64,000 bases of DNA from Pseudomonadota bacterium (GTDB lineage: Bacteria > Pseudomonadota > Gammaproteobacteria > Burkholderiales > Burkholderiaceae_C). A program made the translations under genes and the position numbers. This document shows, in pieces, positions 55,763-63,087 of this stretch. The stretch is taken from positions 81,013-145,012 of the forward strand of contig JAKAXL010000003.1 in the NCBI GenBank assembly GCA_021816585.1, in the 5' to 3' direction. The notes below the pieces were generated by a model. It was not told the origin of the DNA. It saw only the letters and a program-made list of their open reading frames with translations, and did no database searches. How positions within the stretch are numbered: position 1 is the first letter of the stretch; every line of letters begins with the position of its first letter.

Positions 55763-57135
55763 CGCACGGCCTCCTGCGTGGCCGCGGCGCTGCCGTGCAA
55801 CATCTCGAGGGAACGGCCGGTCGTGGAAGTCCCGAACAGGCCGACCACCGCGGACACGGCAAGCCAGCACGCGGCGATGTAGACGAACACACTACCGTAT
55901 CCATGGGCCACGAACAAGGCACTGACCACGAAGGGCCCCAGTACGTTGGCCAGACGGCCCACGCCGTAGGTCAGGCCCATGCCGGTGGAGCGCACGTCGG
56001 TCGGGAACATCTCCGGCGTATAGGTGTACAGGGCGACCGCCATGGCCTGGATGCTGAGCATGACCAGCGCACCGAAGACCACGATCGCGGTCGGGTGGAA
56101 GGACAGGCCGAAGCCCAGTCCGAATGCCGCGATGAGCACGCCGACGATGGCGATGAACCAGCGGCGCTCGAAGCGCTCCACCAAGTACGAGGCGGCGATC
56201 GCGCCCAGGGGATTGCAAACCGCGATCACGCTGGCGTAGGTCAGGGAATGGACGACCGAGAAGCCATGCTTGACCAGCAGCGTGGGAACCCATGCGACGA
56301 ATCCATAGAAGCCGAGGGTCTGGAAGATCCATACCAGCAGCAGGATGAACGTGCGGTTTCGCTCCGCGGGCTCGAACAGCCGCGCCAGGGGCACCCGCCG
56401 GCCATAGTCAATGGGTTCGCGATGAACGTGCACGCCGGACACAATGGCGGGAACCGGGCGCGACGCGGCCAATGCCTCGAGTTCCTCGACGATCTGCAGC
56501 GCCTGCGCCTCGCGGTTGCGACGCAGCAGCCAGCGCGGGGACTCCTTCATGCGCGCGATGAGGATCAGCGCGAACAAGCCCAGGCTTCCCCAGACGAACA
56601 CGGCACGCCAGCCCCACGGGGCCATGGGCACGAAGGTGCGGGCAAACCACGCCGTGGCCGGAATGCCGACGAGTCCGACGGTCATGATGCGCCCCATGTA
56701 CTTGCCGCGCACATTGGCGGGGAAGAACTCGCTGACATAGGTATTGGCCGTCACAGTCATGCCGGACAGGCCGACGCCGGTGAGGAACCGGAACGTGGCC
56801 AGCGAAGCCACGCCCCACGATGCCGCGTTGAGCAGCGAGAACAGGGCGTAGCAGAGCACGGTGACGATCAGCGCACGCTTGCGCCCGATCGAGTCGGCCA
56901 GCCAGCCTGCCGATATGGCACCGAGGAACATGCCGCCGAAGCTTGCGGAGGTGATGAGCGCCACCGAACCGACGGCGATGTGCCAGGCCTGCATGACCCC
57001 GGGCGCCGCGAAGGCGAAGGTATTGAGGTCGGCGAGTTCGAAAAAGTAGGCGAATGCGAGGGCGAAAATGGCAATCCGGTGGGGCCGGGTGATCGGCAAC
57101 CGATCCATCCGCTCGCTGATGCTGGAATTAGACAT
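55759..57135 (-). CDS. MFS transporter, likely dicarboxylate or aromatic-acid importer
   Basis: A 458-residue 12-helix MFS protein. DSIGRKRALI after helix 2, RFLTGVGLSGMTV in helix 4, ESPRWLLRRNREAQ in the central loop and EMFPTDVRSTGMGLTYG in the second half place it with SP/AAHS symporters. It is the first gene of MFS-maoC-caiB-citE-lyase, so it probably brings in the substrate. AGGAGAC precedes the ATG at 57135, and a palindrome lies about 136 bp upstream. Confidence 0.88.
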   Translation of the reverse strand: MSNSSISERMDRLPITRPHRIAIFALAFAYFFELADLNTFAFAAPGVMQAWHIAVGSVALITSASFGGMFLGAISAGWLADSIGRKRALIVTVLCYALFSLLNAASWGVASLATFRFLTGVGLSGMTVTANTYVSEFFPANVRGKYMGRIMTVGLVGIPATAWFARTFVPMAPWGWRAVFVWGSLGLFALILIARMKESPRWLLRRNREAQALQIVEELEALAASRPVPAIVSGVHVHREPIDYGRRVPLARLFEPAERNRTFILLLVWIFQTLGFYGFVAWVPTLLVKHGFSVVHSLTYASVIAVCNPLGAIAASYLVERFERRWFIAIVGVLIAAFGLGFGLSFHPTAIVVFGALVMLSIQAMAVALYTYTPEMFPTDVRSTGMGLTYGVGRLANVLGPFVVSALFVAHGYGSVFVYIAACWLAVSAVVGLFGTSTTGRSLEMLHGSAAATQEAVR

Positions 57136-57270
57136 GAGTCTCCTGATCGCATTGTTTGGTTTGACTGGCTCCGGCTCCACGCGTGGACGGAAGGGCTCCA
57201 TCCAGCATGCGCCGGGGATGCGAGCGAGGTGATTATGTTGAGCGCCGATTCGGGGGGGAATTGCATGCTT

Positions 57271-57286
57271 TGCATGAGTTCATGCA
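57271..57286. promoter_or_regulatory. Palindrome upstream of the catabolic operon, candidate LysR operator
   Basis: TGCATGA-GT-TCATGCA is a near-perfect inverted repeat (7-bp arms) embedded in a longer GCATG/CATGC-rich stretch (57263-57295). It is in the promoter region of the MFS gene and is a good candidate for the module regulator. Confidence 0.5.
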
Positions 57287-57591
57287 TGGCATGGCGGCGT
57301 GGACATCGTGACCAGACGATATCCTGGCAAGTCGTTGAAGCCGGACGCCCCGCGAGCGGATGATCGACGATGGGCATGGCGCATGCGTCCCCCCATCACC
57401 ACATCGGGAGTGTCATTGGATCTGGCGTTGGAAGCGGGCAGTCCTGGTGCTGACGATTGCAGCGACCACTGACAAGGGCAGTGCGATCATTGCCTCGAGG
57501 TGTGCTCAAGGTCCGTTTCAGGCGCATGACTGCAGCGTGGACCCATGCTCCTCATGTAGCCACCGTTGTCAAACACACTCGCGACAAGTGC
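57287..57591. other. Non-coding stretch at right end of module 1
   Basis: No gene recognised. It bridges the catabolic operon promoter and the degenerate higA end. Confidence 0.5.
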
Positions 57592-57673
57592 CACTACGAC
57601 ACTGAACTGGCCAAAGGACCGCATCGGAGCCGCGTTTCCGGCCGCGATTCGTCAGCATGCGACGTCGGTGTAA
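57592..57673 (+). pseudogene. Degenerate 3' end of a higA-type antitoxin gene
   Basis: From CACTACGACACTGAACTGGCC to CGACGTCGGTGTAA this matches the 3' end of the intact higA-like gene at 63007-63087 almost base for base. An extra A (AAAGGACC instead of AAGGACC) shifts the frame, and the 5' part of the gene is missing. It is a remnant at the right end of module 1. Confidence 0.8.
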
Positions 57674-57895
57674 GCCCGGTTTTGCGTATGGAGTCGTCGG
57701 CGCTGCCGAACCGGCTTCAACGCGAGTATGACCTCCCAGCTCGCACCTTCGGCCAGCTCGTGGTGACAAGAGAGTTCAGATCCAGGGGACGCCAGTTTCA
57801 AGGCCCGAGTGGTTCACGCCACTCGGGCTTTTTGGCGTCTGGGGGGCTGGCGCATCGTTGGCTGGCATGATCGCTTCTGTGCGATCCGCGACCTG
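57674..57895 (+). repeat. Junction B: tRNA-Glu 3' end repeat with flanks
   Basis: Upstream part (AACCGGCTTCAACGCGAG ... CTCGTGGTGACAAGAG) matches the flank of junction E. The core CAGGGGACGCCAG and the following terminator match tRNA-Glu (A), and the right flank to GCGACCTG also matches A. The left part is not in A, so it is module-derived. The combined pattern is that of an attachment-site junction. Confidence 0.85.
57803..57833 (+). terminator. Terminator copy at junction B
   Basis: Same hairpin as after tRNA-Glu (GCCCGAGTGG/CCACTCGGGC, loop TTCACG, five T). Confidence 0.9.
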
Positions 57896-57937
57896 CGCCA
57901 CCTCGCCAGGTCGCCATGGCGATCACCCATCGCCTGC

Positions 57938-58342
57938 TCAGATCTTGGCCAGAAGCCGAGCGCCGCTGACCTTGGCGGCACCTTTGTCAAAGGTCCACAG
58001 CGGCTGCTCGCTTGCCTGCGTCGCCAGTGCGATGTGCAGGCAGTCGGCAAACTCAGCCGTGCCTTCACGAAACAGTTGGAGTGCGACCTCGAGAGCCCGT
58101 TCCGATTCCAAGGTCAGCTCGGATGCCGAAAACAAACTCGAAAGCGCCCGCAAGACGTCGCCCTTGGCGAATCCGAAGTTGGACCGCAACACCCACTCGA
58201 GCTCCAGAACGACCGTTACGGGGACGAATAGCGACAAGCCTTCGTCCAGGCAGCGACCGATGAGTCGCTTCGCCGCAGCGAATTGCGCTGGGTCGTCCTG
58301 GACGAGGTAGCGGACCAGAACATTGGTGTCGAGCGCGGGCAT
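57938..58342 (-). CDS. VapC-type PIN-domain toxin
   Basis: A 134-residue PIN nuclease. The acidic residues are in PALDTNVLVRYL (Asp, residue 5), a central Glu (VVLELEWVL), and FADCLHIA plus LWTFDKGA near the end. VapC toxins cut tRNA or rRNA when not bound by VapB. Its ATG overlaps the antitoxin stop (ATGA). Module 2 of the array. Confidence 0.9.
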   Translation of the reverse strand: MPALDTNVLVRYLVQDDPAQFAAAKRLIGRCLDEGLSLFVPVTVVLELEWVLRSNFGFAKGDVLRALSSLFSASELTLESERALEVALQLFREGTAEFADCLHIALATQASEQPLWTFDKGAAKVSGARLLAKI

Positions 58343-58563
58343 CAGCGCCAGGGGTTCATGTCGTCGATGGCGATGTGCTTGCCCTTGGGGGCCTTGAGCA
58401 TGCCAGCCATGTCACGGATGGATTGAGTCTTGGCGCGCACGATGATGGTTCCGTCGGGCATGGCTGACCACACCAATCGCGTCCCCGGCTTGGCATGCAT
58501 CACTGCCCGGATGTCTGCCGGTACGGTGGTCTGCCCTTTGGCCGTTATCGTGGATTCCGCCAT
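58342..58563 (-). CDS. AbrB/MazE-type antitoxin (VapB-like)
   Basis: A 73-residue swapped-hairpin protein: STITAKGQTTVPADIRAVMHAKPGTRLVW is the AbrB DNA-binding fold, and the C-terminal tail (IRDMAGMLKAPKGKHIAIDD) binds the toxin. It neutralises the VapC gene it overlaps and represses the pair. AAGGA precedes the ATG at 58563. Confidence 0.9.
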   Translation of the reverse strand: MAESTITAKGQTTVPADIRAVMHAKPGTRLVWSAMPDGTIIVRAKTQSIRDMAGMLKAPKGKHIAIDDMNPWR

Positions 58564-58571
58564 GACGCTTC

Positions 58572-58594
58572 CTTACAAATAGGCGAACTGTAAG
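58572..58594. promoter_or_regulatory. Inverted repeat upstream of vapB, likely operator
   Basis: CTTACA and TGTAAG flank 11 bases, overlapping the leader of the antitoxin gene and its ribosome binding site region. AbrB-type antitoxins usually bind such sites to autoregulate. Confidence 0.5.
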
Positions 58595-58979
58595 GCGTCC
58601 TGCGCGGTGTGTCCACAGGGCTCGAAGGAAACCCGAGAGGCAACGTTGTCATCGCATCTGACGCGCGGTCCGAGTCGGCCATCGCAGGATGCTGACGACC
58701 TCAGCTGCCGCTGGGTGCGCCATGGCTGTCATTGGCATAGCCGGGGCCAGCGCCTGCTTCGGCCGATGAGCAGACCGCGCTCGACTTCCAAGACGACGCA
58801 GCCGCACTGACAGCCGCATGATCGACCAGGACCTGATGCCTTGCTACTCGGACCTGTGGCCGGCGGCCTGAGGGCGGGCTGCGCCCAGCCCACTCCACGT
58901 GGGGATCGAGAAAACTTGGGGCGGCCCTGCGCTTTCTCGTGAGGGGCTTTGCTGGCGGTCCTGCGTATAGGTAACGTAC
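58595..58979. other. Non-coding stretch between VapBC and disrupted HigBA-type pair
   Basis: No gene recognised. GTAC-ATG-GTAC at 58977-58987 overlaps the start of the next gene and could be an operator half-site. Confidence 0.5.
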
Positions 58980-59324
58980 ATGGTACTTTTGCGTATGCTG
59001 AGTCTGCGCGAGTACCTGGAAGAGGACGGTACCAGCCCGTTTGGGGACTGGTTCACGCGCCTGGATGCCGCGGCTGCGGCGAAGGTCACTGTCGTGCTCG
59101 GGCGAATCGGCTAGGGCAATCTGTCCAACGTCAAGGGCGTCGGCGAAGGCGTGCTGGAGGTTCGGCTGAACTTTGGCCCGGGCTATCGGGTGTACTTCGG
59201 GCGCGACGGAGACGTCGTGGTCGTTCTGCTGGGTGGCGGGACGAAGAGGCGGCAGCAGCGTGACATCGAGGCTGCGCAGGCGTGCTGGAAAGCGTACAAG
59301 CGGCGCAAGCGAACGGGGAGATGA
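58980..59324 (+). pseudogene. HigB/RelE-type toxin gene with in-frame stop
   Basis: Reading from ATG 58980 or 58995, the frame gives a typical addiction-module killer protein ([22 protein letters not shown] ... VVLGRIG then stop). A TAG at 59112-59114 interrupts it; the sequence continues in frame with GNLSNVKGVGEGVLEVRLNFGPGYRVYFGRDGDVVVVLLGGGTK and a normal end at 59324. In this family the codon at that place is usually Gln or similar (CAG to TAG would explain it). The toxin is therefore probably inactive. Confidence 0.85.
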
Positions 59325-59327
59325 ACC

Positions 59328-59660
59328 ATGGCTCTGACACGAGACTTCAAGCAAACGGTGCTGGCACGTGTGCAAGCCGATCCGGGATTCCGGGACGCCC
59401 TGCTCGAGGAGGCCATCGAAGCCATGCTGAGTGGCGACGTGGACAGCGGACGGGCGATCCTGCGCGACTACATCAAGGCCACCGTGGGCTTCGAGCGACT
59501 CGGCGCCGAGGTCGGCTCGTCGCCGAAGAGCCTGATTCGCATGTTCGGCCCCTCGGGCAATCCGCAGGCGCGCAATCTGTTCAACGTCATCAGCCATCTT
59601 CAACGCCATGCGGGACTGATCCTGCACGTGACCGCACAGCCCGATCATTCAGCAGGCTGA
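59328..59660 (+). CDS. HigA-like antitoxin, partner of the disrupted toxin
   Basis: A 110-residue protein starting 3 bases after the toxin frame ends. The helix-turn-helix part is FERLGAEVGSSPKSLIRMFGPSGNPQARNLFNVISHL, as in antidote proteins paired with RelE/HigB-type killers. It is intact although its toxin carries a stop. GGGGAG precedes the ATG at 59328. Confidence 0.8.
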   Translation: MALTRDFKQTVLARVQADPGFRDALLEEAIEAMLSGDVDSGRAILRDYIKATVGFERLGAEVGSSPKSLIRMFGPSGNPQARNLFNVISHLQRHAGLILHVTAQPDHSAG

Positions 59661-59691
59661 TCCGAGGCGTCGCGAGAGCGCCTGCGCGACG

Positions 59692-59780
59692 GCTTCACCG
59701 CGAGGACGGCGGTCCAGTTCGCACGCCGCGCCAACTCGTGGCGAGAGAGTGCAGATCCAGGGGACGCCAGTTTGCAAAGT
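59692..59780 (+). repeat. Junction C: partial tRNA-Glu 3' end repeat
   Basis: The left flank (GGCTTCACCGCGAGGACGG ... CAACTCGTGGCGAGAGAGTGCAG) matches junction E, and the core CAGGGGACGCCAGTTT matches the tRNA end. After TTTGCAAAG the terminator is lost, so this copy is truncated. Confidence 0.75.
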
Positions 59781-59841
59781 CAGGCGCATCCTCCCAGGGG
59801 AGCGGTGCATCACCTGCCGACATTGTGGGCTTCGCCAGCGT

Positions 59842-59857
59842 GTAGTTTTTGAACTAC
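59842..59857. promoter_or_regulatory. Operator-like palindrome of HigBA-type pair
   Basis: GTAGTT-TTTG-AACTAC is a perfect 6-bp inverted repeat. It overlaps a -10-like TACAAT (59855-59860), 10 bases before the toxin start. Confidence 0.55.
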
Positions 59858-59866
59858 AATGCGGGC

Positions 59867-60160
59867 ATGCTCGAACTACGGCAAACGAGCGTCTTTCGGA
59901 CATGGTGGACAAAGCTGCGTGACGCTCGAGCCCGCGCCATGGTTGCCGCGCGTTTGAACCGATTGGCTTATGGTCTCGCCGGCGATGTTGCGCCGGTCGG
60001 CGAGGGAATCAGCGAGCTCCGCATCCACTACGGGCCCGGTTACCGCGTGTACTTCCAGCAGCGAGGCACGACGCTGGTGATCCTGCTCTGCGGTGGCGAC
60101 AAGGGCTCCCAGGCGCGGGACATCGAAGCGGCGAAGCGCCTGGCGCGTGACGGGGAGTGA
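59867..60160 (+). CDS. HigB/RelE-type addiction module toxin
   Basis: A 97-residue RelE-superfamily toxin: TSVFRTWWTKLRDARARAMVAARLNRLAYG, then ISELRIHYGPGYRVYFQQRGTTLVILLCGGDKGSQARDIEAAKRLA. This is the typical addiction-module killer fold that cuts mRNA on ribosomes. It is complete. The antitoxin follows 6 bases later. Confidence 0.9.
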   Translation: MLELRQTSVFRTWWTKLRDARARAMVAARLNRLAYGLAGDVAPVGEGISELRIHYGPGYRVYFQQRGTTLVILLCGGDKGSQARDIEAAKRLARDGE

Positions 60161-60166
60161 ACACCG

Positions 60167-60457
60167 ATGAGCGATCGACTGACGAATTTCGATCCGGCCG
60201 AGTTGCTGGATTCCGACGAGGCCATCGCGGCCTTCATGGGCGATGCGTTCGAGTCCGGCGACGCCGGGTATATCGCCCAAGCGCTGGGCGTTGTTGCGCG
60301 AGCAAGAGGCATGAGCGAGATCGCGCGTGAAACCGGGCTGTCGCGGGAACAACTCTATCGATCATTCAGTGCGCGCGGCAATCCGACCCTCAAGACGACG
60401 TTGGCGGTGATGAAGGCGCTGCACATCGAACTGACGGCCAAGCCCGCGGGGGCGTGA
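60167..60457 (+). CDS. HigA-like addiction module antidote protein
   Basis: A 96-residue protein with ALGVVARARGMSEIARETGLSREQLYRSFSARGNPTLKTTLAVMKAL, the antidote helix-turn-helix. Residues about 1-40 form the toxin-binding part (DEAIAAFMGDAFESGD). It completes the module with the intact toxin. Confidence 0.88.
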   Translation: MSDRLTNFDPAELLDSDEAIAAFMGDAFESGDAGYIAQALGVVARARGMSEIARETGLSREQLYRSFSARGNPTLKTTLAVMKALHIELTAKPAGA

Positions 60458-60467
60458 GACCGCACCT

Positions 60468-60500
60468 TGCGGCAACTCGTGGTGAGAAAGTGCAGATCTA
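60468..60500 (+). repeat. Junction D, left half
   Basis: GCACCTTGCGGCAACTCGTGGTGAGAAAGTGCAGATCTA matches the left flanks of junctions B, C and E. It is cut at TA by the inserted element (60501-60770); the right half resumes at TAGGGGACGCCAG. Confidence 0.8.
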
Positions 60501-60770
60501 GTGCCCTGTCCTGCTAATAACTGGCATTTCGCTGGGCCGTATCGGGGCGCAGGCAAGGCGCGGGCGCGGGTCCAGGCTGCACGCCTGGCCCCGTGGCCGC
60601 TACGCAGCATGCGCCCCGATACGGCCCAGCCCGAAGGGTTCGGCGCCTGCGGGGCCCTCGCCGGCCGCCCGCACAGGGTCAAGACGGCCAGTCTTGACCC
60701 TGTGCGGGCAACCGACGATCGCTCCCGCAGGCACACGAACGAAATGACAGTTATTAGCGGGACAGGGCAC
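60501..60770. mobile_element. 270-bp MITE-like element with long hairpins
   Basis: Terminal inverted repeats (GTGCCCTGTCCTGCTAATAA at left; right end complementary with few mismatches over about 31 bases). It is flanked by TA on both sides, as for IS630/mariner-type insertion, and it interrupts junction D. Inside, a 21-bp perfect stem (60531-60551 with 60610-60630) and a 19-bp perfect stem with a 5-base loop (60668-60686 with 60692-60710) fill most of its length. It has no coding capacity of its own, so it would need a transposase from elsewhere. Confidence 0.75.
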
Positions 60771-60830
60771 TAGGGGACGCCAGATTGCAAAGCCCGAGTG
60801 GTTCACGTCACTCGGGCTTTTTCGCCTCTG
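60771..60830 (+). repeat. Junction D, right half (tRNA-Glu 3' end and terminator)
   Basis: TAGGGGACGCCAGATTGCAAAGCCCGAGTGG continues the interrupted junction and keeps the terminator (GCCCGAGTG/CACTCGGGC at 60792-60817 followed by T). Confidence 0.8.
60792..60822 (+). terminator. Terminator copy at junction D
   Basis: GCCCGAGTG and CACTCGGGC form the stem with loop GTTCACGT, then five T at 60818-60822. Confidence 0.85.
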
Positions 60831-60908
60831 GGGTCATGATGGGAAGCGCCCCTTCGCGGTTCGATCGCGGATATCCCAGCGTCTCGTGTCGCAGGGCCGG
60901 TGTCTCGT

Positions 60909-61955
60909 TCATGCGCCGATGCTTGCGCTCGGCATGTCGCTGCAGGCATCGTTCGGGCCGATGGCGCTCGGAGTGCGCCAAGTCACATCTCGCAGCGGCC
61001 CCTGCAACTGGCGCTCCGCCCCGAGCAGCGTCGCGAAGATAGCCATGCGGACGGCCACGCCGCTGTCCGACTGACGGAAGATGGCCAGGCGGGGATCCGC
61101 GTCGAGATCGGTGCTCAGATCGTTTGCGCCCGCCGTACTGTCCCGGGGAAGCGGATGCATGAGCACCGTGGTCTCACCGCAGCACTCGTCGAGAAAGGCC
61201 TTGTCGACCCGGAAGTCGGCGGTGTAGCCCTCGGGCTGCTCGCCCGTGAAGCGCTCGCGCTGGATGCGGGTGGCATAGGCGACGTCGAGATCCTTCAAGG
61301 GCTGGCGCAGGACCTGCCGCGTTTCGATGTGGTGGTCGCGCGCGCCGACCGCCTCGCACAACTCGGCAGGCATCTCCAGCCCGGCCGGTGCGATCAGGGT
61401 GAAGCGCAGGCCGCGGTACAGGGACAGCAGCTTGATCAACGAGTGGACCGTGCGGCCGTGCTTGAGGTCGCCGATCAGCGCGACATGGGCTCCATCGAGG
61501 CGCTTGCCGAGACGGGCGAACTCGTTGCCGATGGTGTAGAGGTCGAGCAGTGCCTGGCTCGGATGCTCACCCGGACCATCCCCGCCATTGACTACCGGGA
61601 TATTGGTCGCCTGCGCGAATTGCGCGACTGCGCCGCGCTCAGGGTGTCGTACCACCAACGCGTCCACATAGCCGCTGATGACCCGGCTGGTGTCCTGAAT
61701 CGACTCTCCCTTGGCCATGGACGAGAAGGTGAACCCGGTCGTGTCGCACACCGAGCCGCCGAGCCTGCAAAAGGCCGCTGCGAAACTGATACGCGTACGC
61801 GTGCTGGCCTCGAAAAACAGATTGCCCAGTACCGCGCCCTCGAGCGCTCTGCAGACCTTGCGGCGCCGCGCAACCGGCTCCGCGCCACGCGCCACCGCGA
61901 ACAGACGCTCGACGGCGTGGCGGTCGAAGGGATCGACGGACAGCAGATGTGCCAT
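60909..61955 (-). CDS. pyrB: Aspartate carbamoyltransferase catalytic chain
   Basis: A 348-residue carbamoyltransferase. The carbamoyl-phosphate loop is [15 protein letters not shown] (about residue 50), GESIQDTSRV follows, then GGDGPGEHPSQALLDLYTI with the HPxQ motif and MHPLPRDS near the end. It makes N-carbamoylaspartate in pyrimidine synthesis. In module 4 it sits between tRNA-derived junctions, so it may be an acquired copy. ATG 61955 (MAHLLSV) is used; GTG at 61970 is possible. No regulatory chain gene is adjacent. Confidence 0.9.
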   Translation of the reverse strand: MAHLLSVDPFDRHAVERLFAVARGAEPVARRRKVCRALEGAVLGNLFFEASTRTRISFAAAFCRLGGSVCDTTGFTFSSMAKGESIQDTSRVISGYVDALVVRHPERGAVAQFAQATNIPVVNGGDGPGEHPSQALLDLYTIGNEFARLGKRLDGAHVALIGDLKHGRTVHSLIKLLSLYRGLRFTLIAPAGLEMPAELCEAVGARDHHIETRQVLRQPLKDLDVAYATRIQRERFTGEQPEGYTADFRVDKAFLDECCGETTVLMHPLPRDSTAGANDLSTDLDADPRLAIFRQSDSGVAVRMAIFATLLGAERQLQGPLRDVTWRTPSAIGPNDACSDMPSASIGA

Positions 61956-62229
61956 GGGCAGGGGCCCCACGTCATCGAAGGGTGCTGATGCTCGTGGGAA
62001 TCGTGTTCGGTTTCAGGGCTGGACGGCAGCCATGGAGCGCACTGCCGCGGATTGCTTGGAGTCTCATGGGGCTCGCGAGTTCCATGCTGATCCTGGGGGG
62101 ATCGGGCCTTTCCACCGGAGCCCGAGCCGTGGCGTGGGGGCTTCGCATCTCGCTTGATCGGAATGCGAGATGGCGCGGCAAGCGCTCGGTGCGCGAAGGT
62201 CGCGCAGCCGGCATGGGTATTCCATTGAC
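61956..62229. other. Gap between pyrB and toxin remnant
   Basis: No convincing gene. One plus-strand frame has a hydrophobic stretch (MGLASSMLILGGSGLST) but no ribosome binding site or family similarity. Confidence 0.4.
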
Positions 62230-62418
62230 GGAAGTGAGCTGAGGATCCAGCATCAGAAGAGGCCCTACAGAACCTTGTATGCATTCGATCCGAGCAGGAC
62301 GGCGATCCTGCTGATCGGCGGCGACAAAACGGGCAACGATCGGTGGTACGAGGTGTTTGGGATGCCCGTTGCAGCACGGTGCACGAGGGGATGGAGACGT
62401 CGGACCAAGGGAATCATC
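62230..62418 (+). pseudogene. Truncated RelE/HigB-type toxin remnant
   Basis: The frame reads SELRIQHQKRPYRTLYAFDPSRTAILLIGGDKTGN and DRWYEVFGMPVA, which is the core of a HigB-like toxin. The N-terminal third is absent and the end has lost the usual C-terminal helix. It runs into the antitoxin start at 62419. Not functional as it stands. Confidence 0.75.
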
Positions 62419-62766
62419 ATGGCCAGAAAGTTCGAGGAATTGCGTTCGCCCATGACGCCGCGGGCGCAAGCCAGGGCGCGCGACAAGGCGCGCGAGATGC
62501 TTGCCGAAATGCCCCTGGACGAGCTTCGCCAGGCTCGCGGACTCTCCCAGCAGATGCTCGCCACGCTGCTGCACGTGCAGCAGCCAGCCATTGCCAAGCT
62601 GGAAAAGCGCACCGACATGTACATCTCCACACTGCGAAGCCATATCCGGGCCATGGGGGGCGAGTTGGAGATCACGGCGCGTTTTCCGGAGGGCACGGTG
62701 CGCATCCTGAACTTCGCCGATAGCGAAGGGGCGATGGATTCCGGCGAGGTCGTCGACGAGGGCTGA
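62419..62766 (+). CDS. XRE-family antitoxin (HigA-like)
   Basis: A 115-residue protein. ARKFEELRSPMTPRAQARARDKAREMLAE is the N-terminal helical part, then LRQARGLSQQMLATLLHVQQPAIAKLEKRTDMYISTLRSHIRAMGGELEI is the XRE helix-turn-helix. It is the normal partner of the truncated toxin before it. GGGAATC near 62409 is only a weak ribosome binding site. Intact although its toxin is not. Confidence 0.88.
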   Translation: MARKFEELRSPMTPRAQARARDKAREMLAEMPLDELRQARGLSQQMLATLLHVQQPAIAKLEKRTDMYISTLRSHIRAMGGELEITARFPEGTVRILNFADSEGAMDSGEVVDEG

Positions 62767-62784
62767 TCGCAACCGGAAGAGGCC

Positions 62785-63087
62785 ATGCCACGCGAAGTTC
62801 CGCTGTCGACTCCCGGTGAAATCCTGCTCGAGGAGTGGCTCACGCCCATGGGCTTGACCCCATACGCACTGGCCAAGGCCATTGGCGTGCCGCCGCGGCG
62901 CATCCATGAGATCGTCAAGGGCCAGCGCGCGATCACGGCTGACACGGCCGTGCGCCTGGCGGCGTACTTCGGGACCGATGCGCAGAGCTGGATGAACTTG
63001 CAGGCGCACTACGACACTGAACTGGCCAAGGACCGCATCGGAGCCCAGTTCCTGGCCGCAATTCGTCAGCATGCGACGTCGGTGTAA
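62785..63087 (+). CDS. HigA-family addiction module antitoxin, orphan
   Basis: A 100-residue HigA/VapI-type protein: PLSTPGEILLEEWLTPMGLTPYALAKAIGVPPRRIHEIVKGQRAITADTAVRLAAYFGTDAQSWMNLQ. The usual higB toxin gene is missing; an XRE antitoxin lies 18 bp upstream instead. Its 3' end is duplicated, with a frameshift, at 57592. GAAGAGG lies before the ATG. Confidence 0.88.
   Translation: MPREVPLSTPGEILLEEWLTPMGLTPYALAKAIGVPPRRIHEIVKGQRAITADTAVRLAAYFGTDAQSWMNLQAHYDTELAKDRIGAQFLAAIRQHATSV

Noticed and set aside
61988..62242. Small membrane protein between pyrB and the toxin remnant
   Set aside because: Only one short hydrophobic stretch, no ribosome binding site, and no similarity recognised.
62170..62766. 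Single long frame joining toxin remnant and XRE antitoxin as one fusion protein
   Set aside because: The antitoxin has a family-typical start at 62419, and the upstream part is a toxin core lacking its N-terminus; the joined frame is better read as decay.
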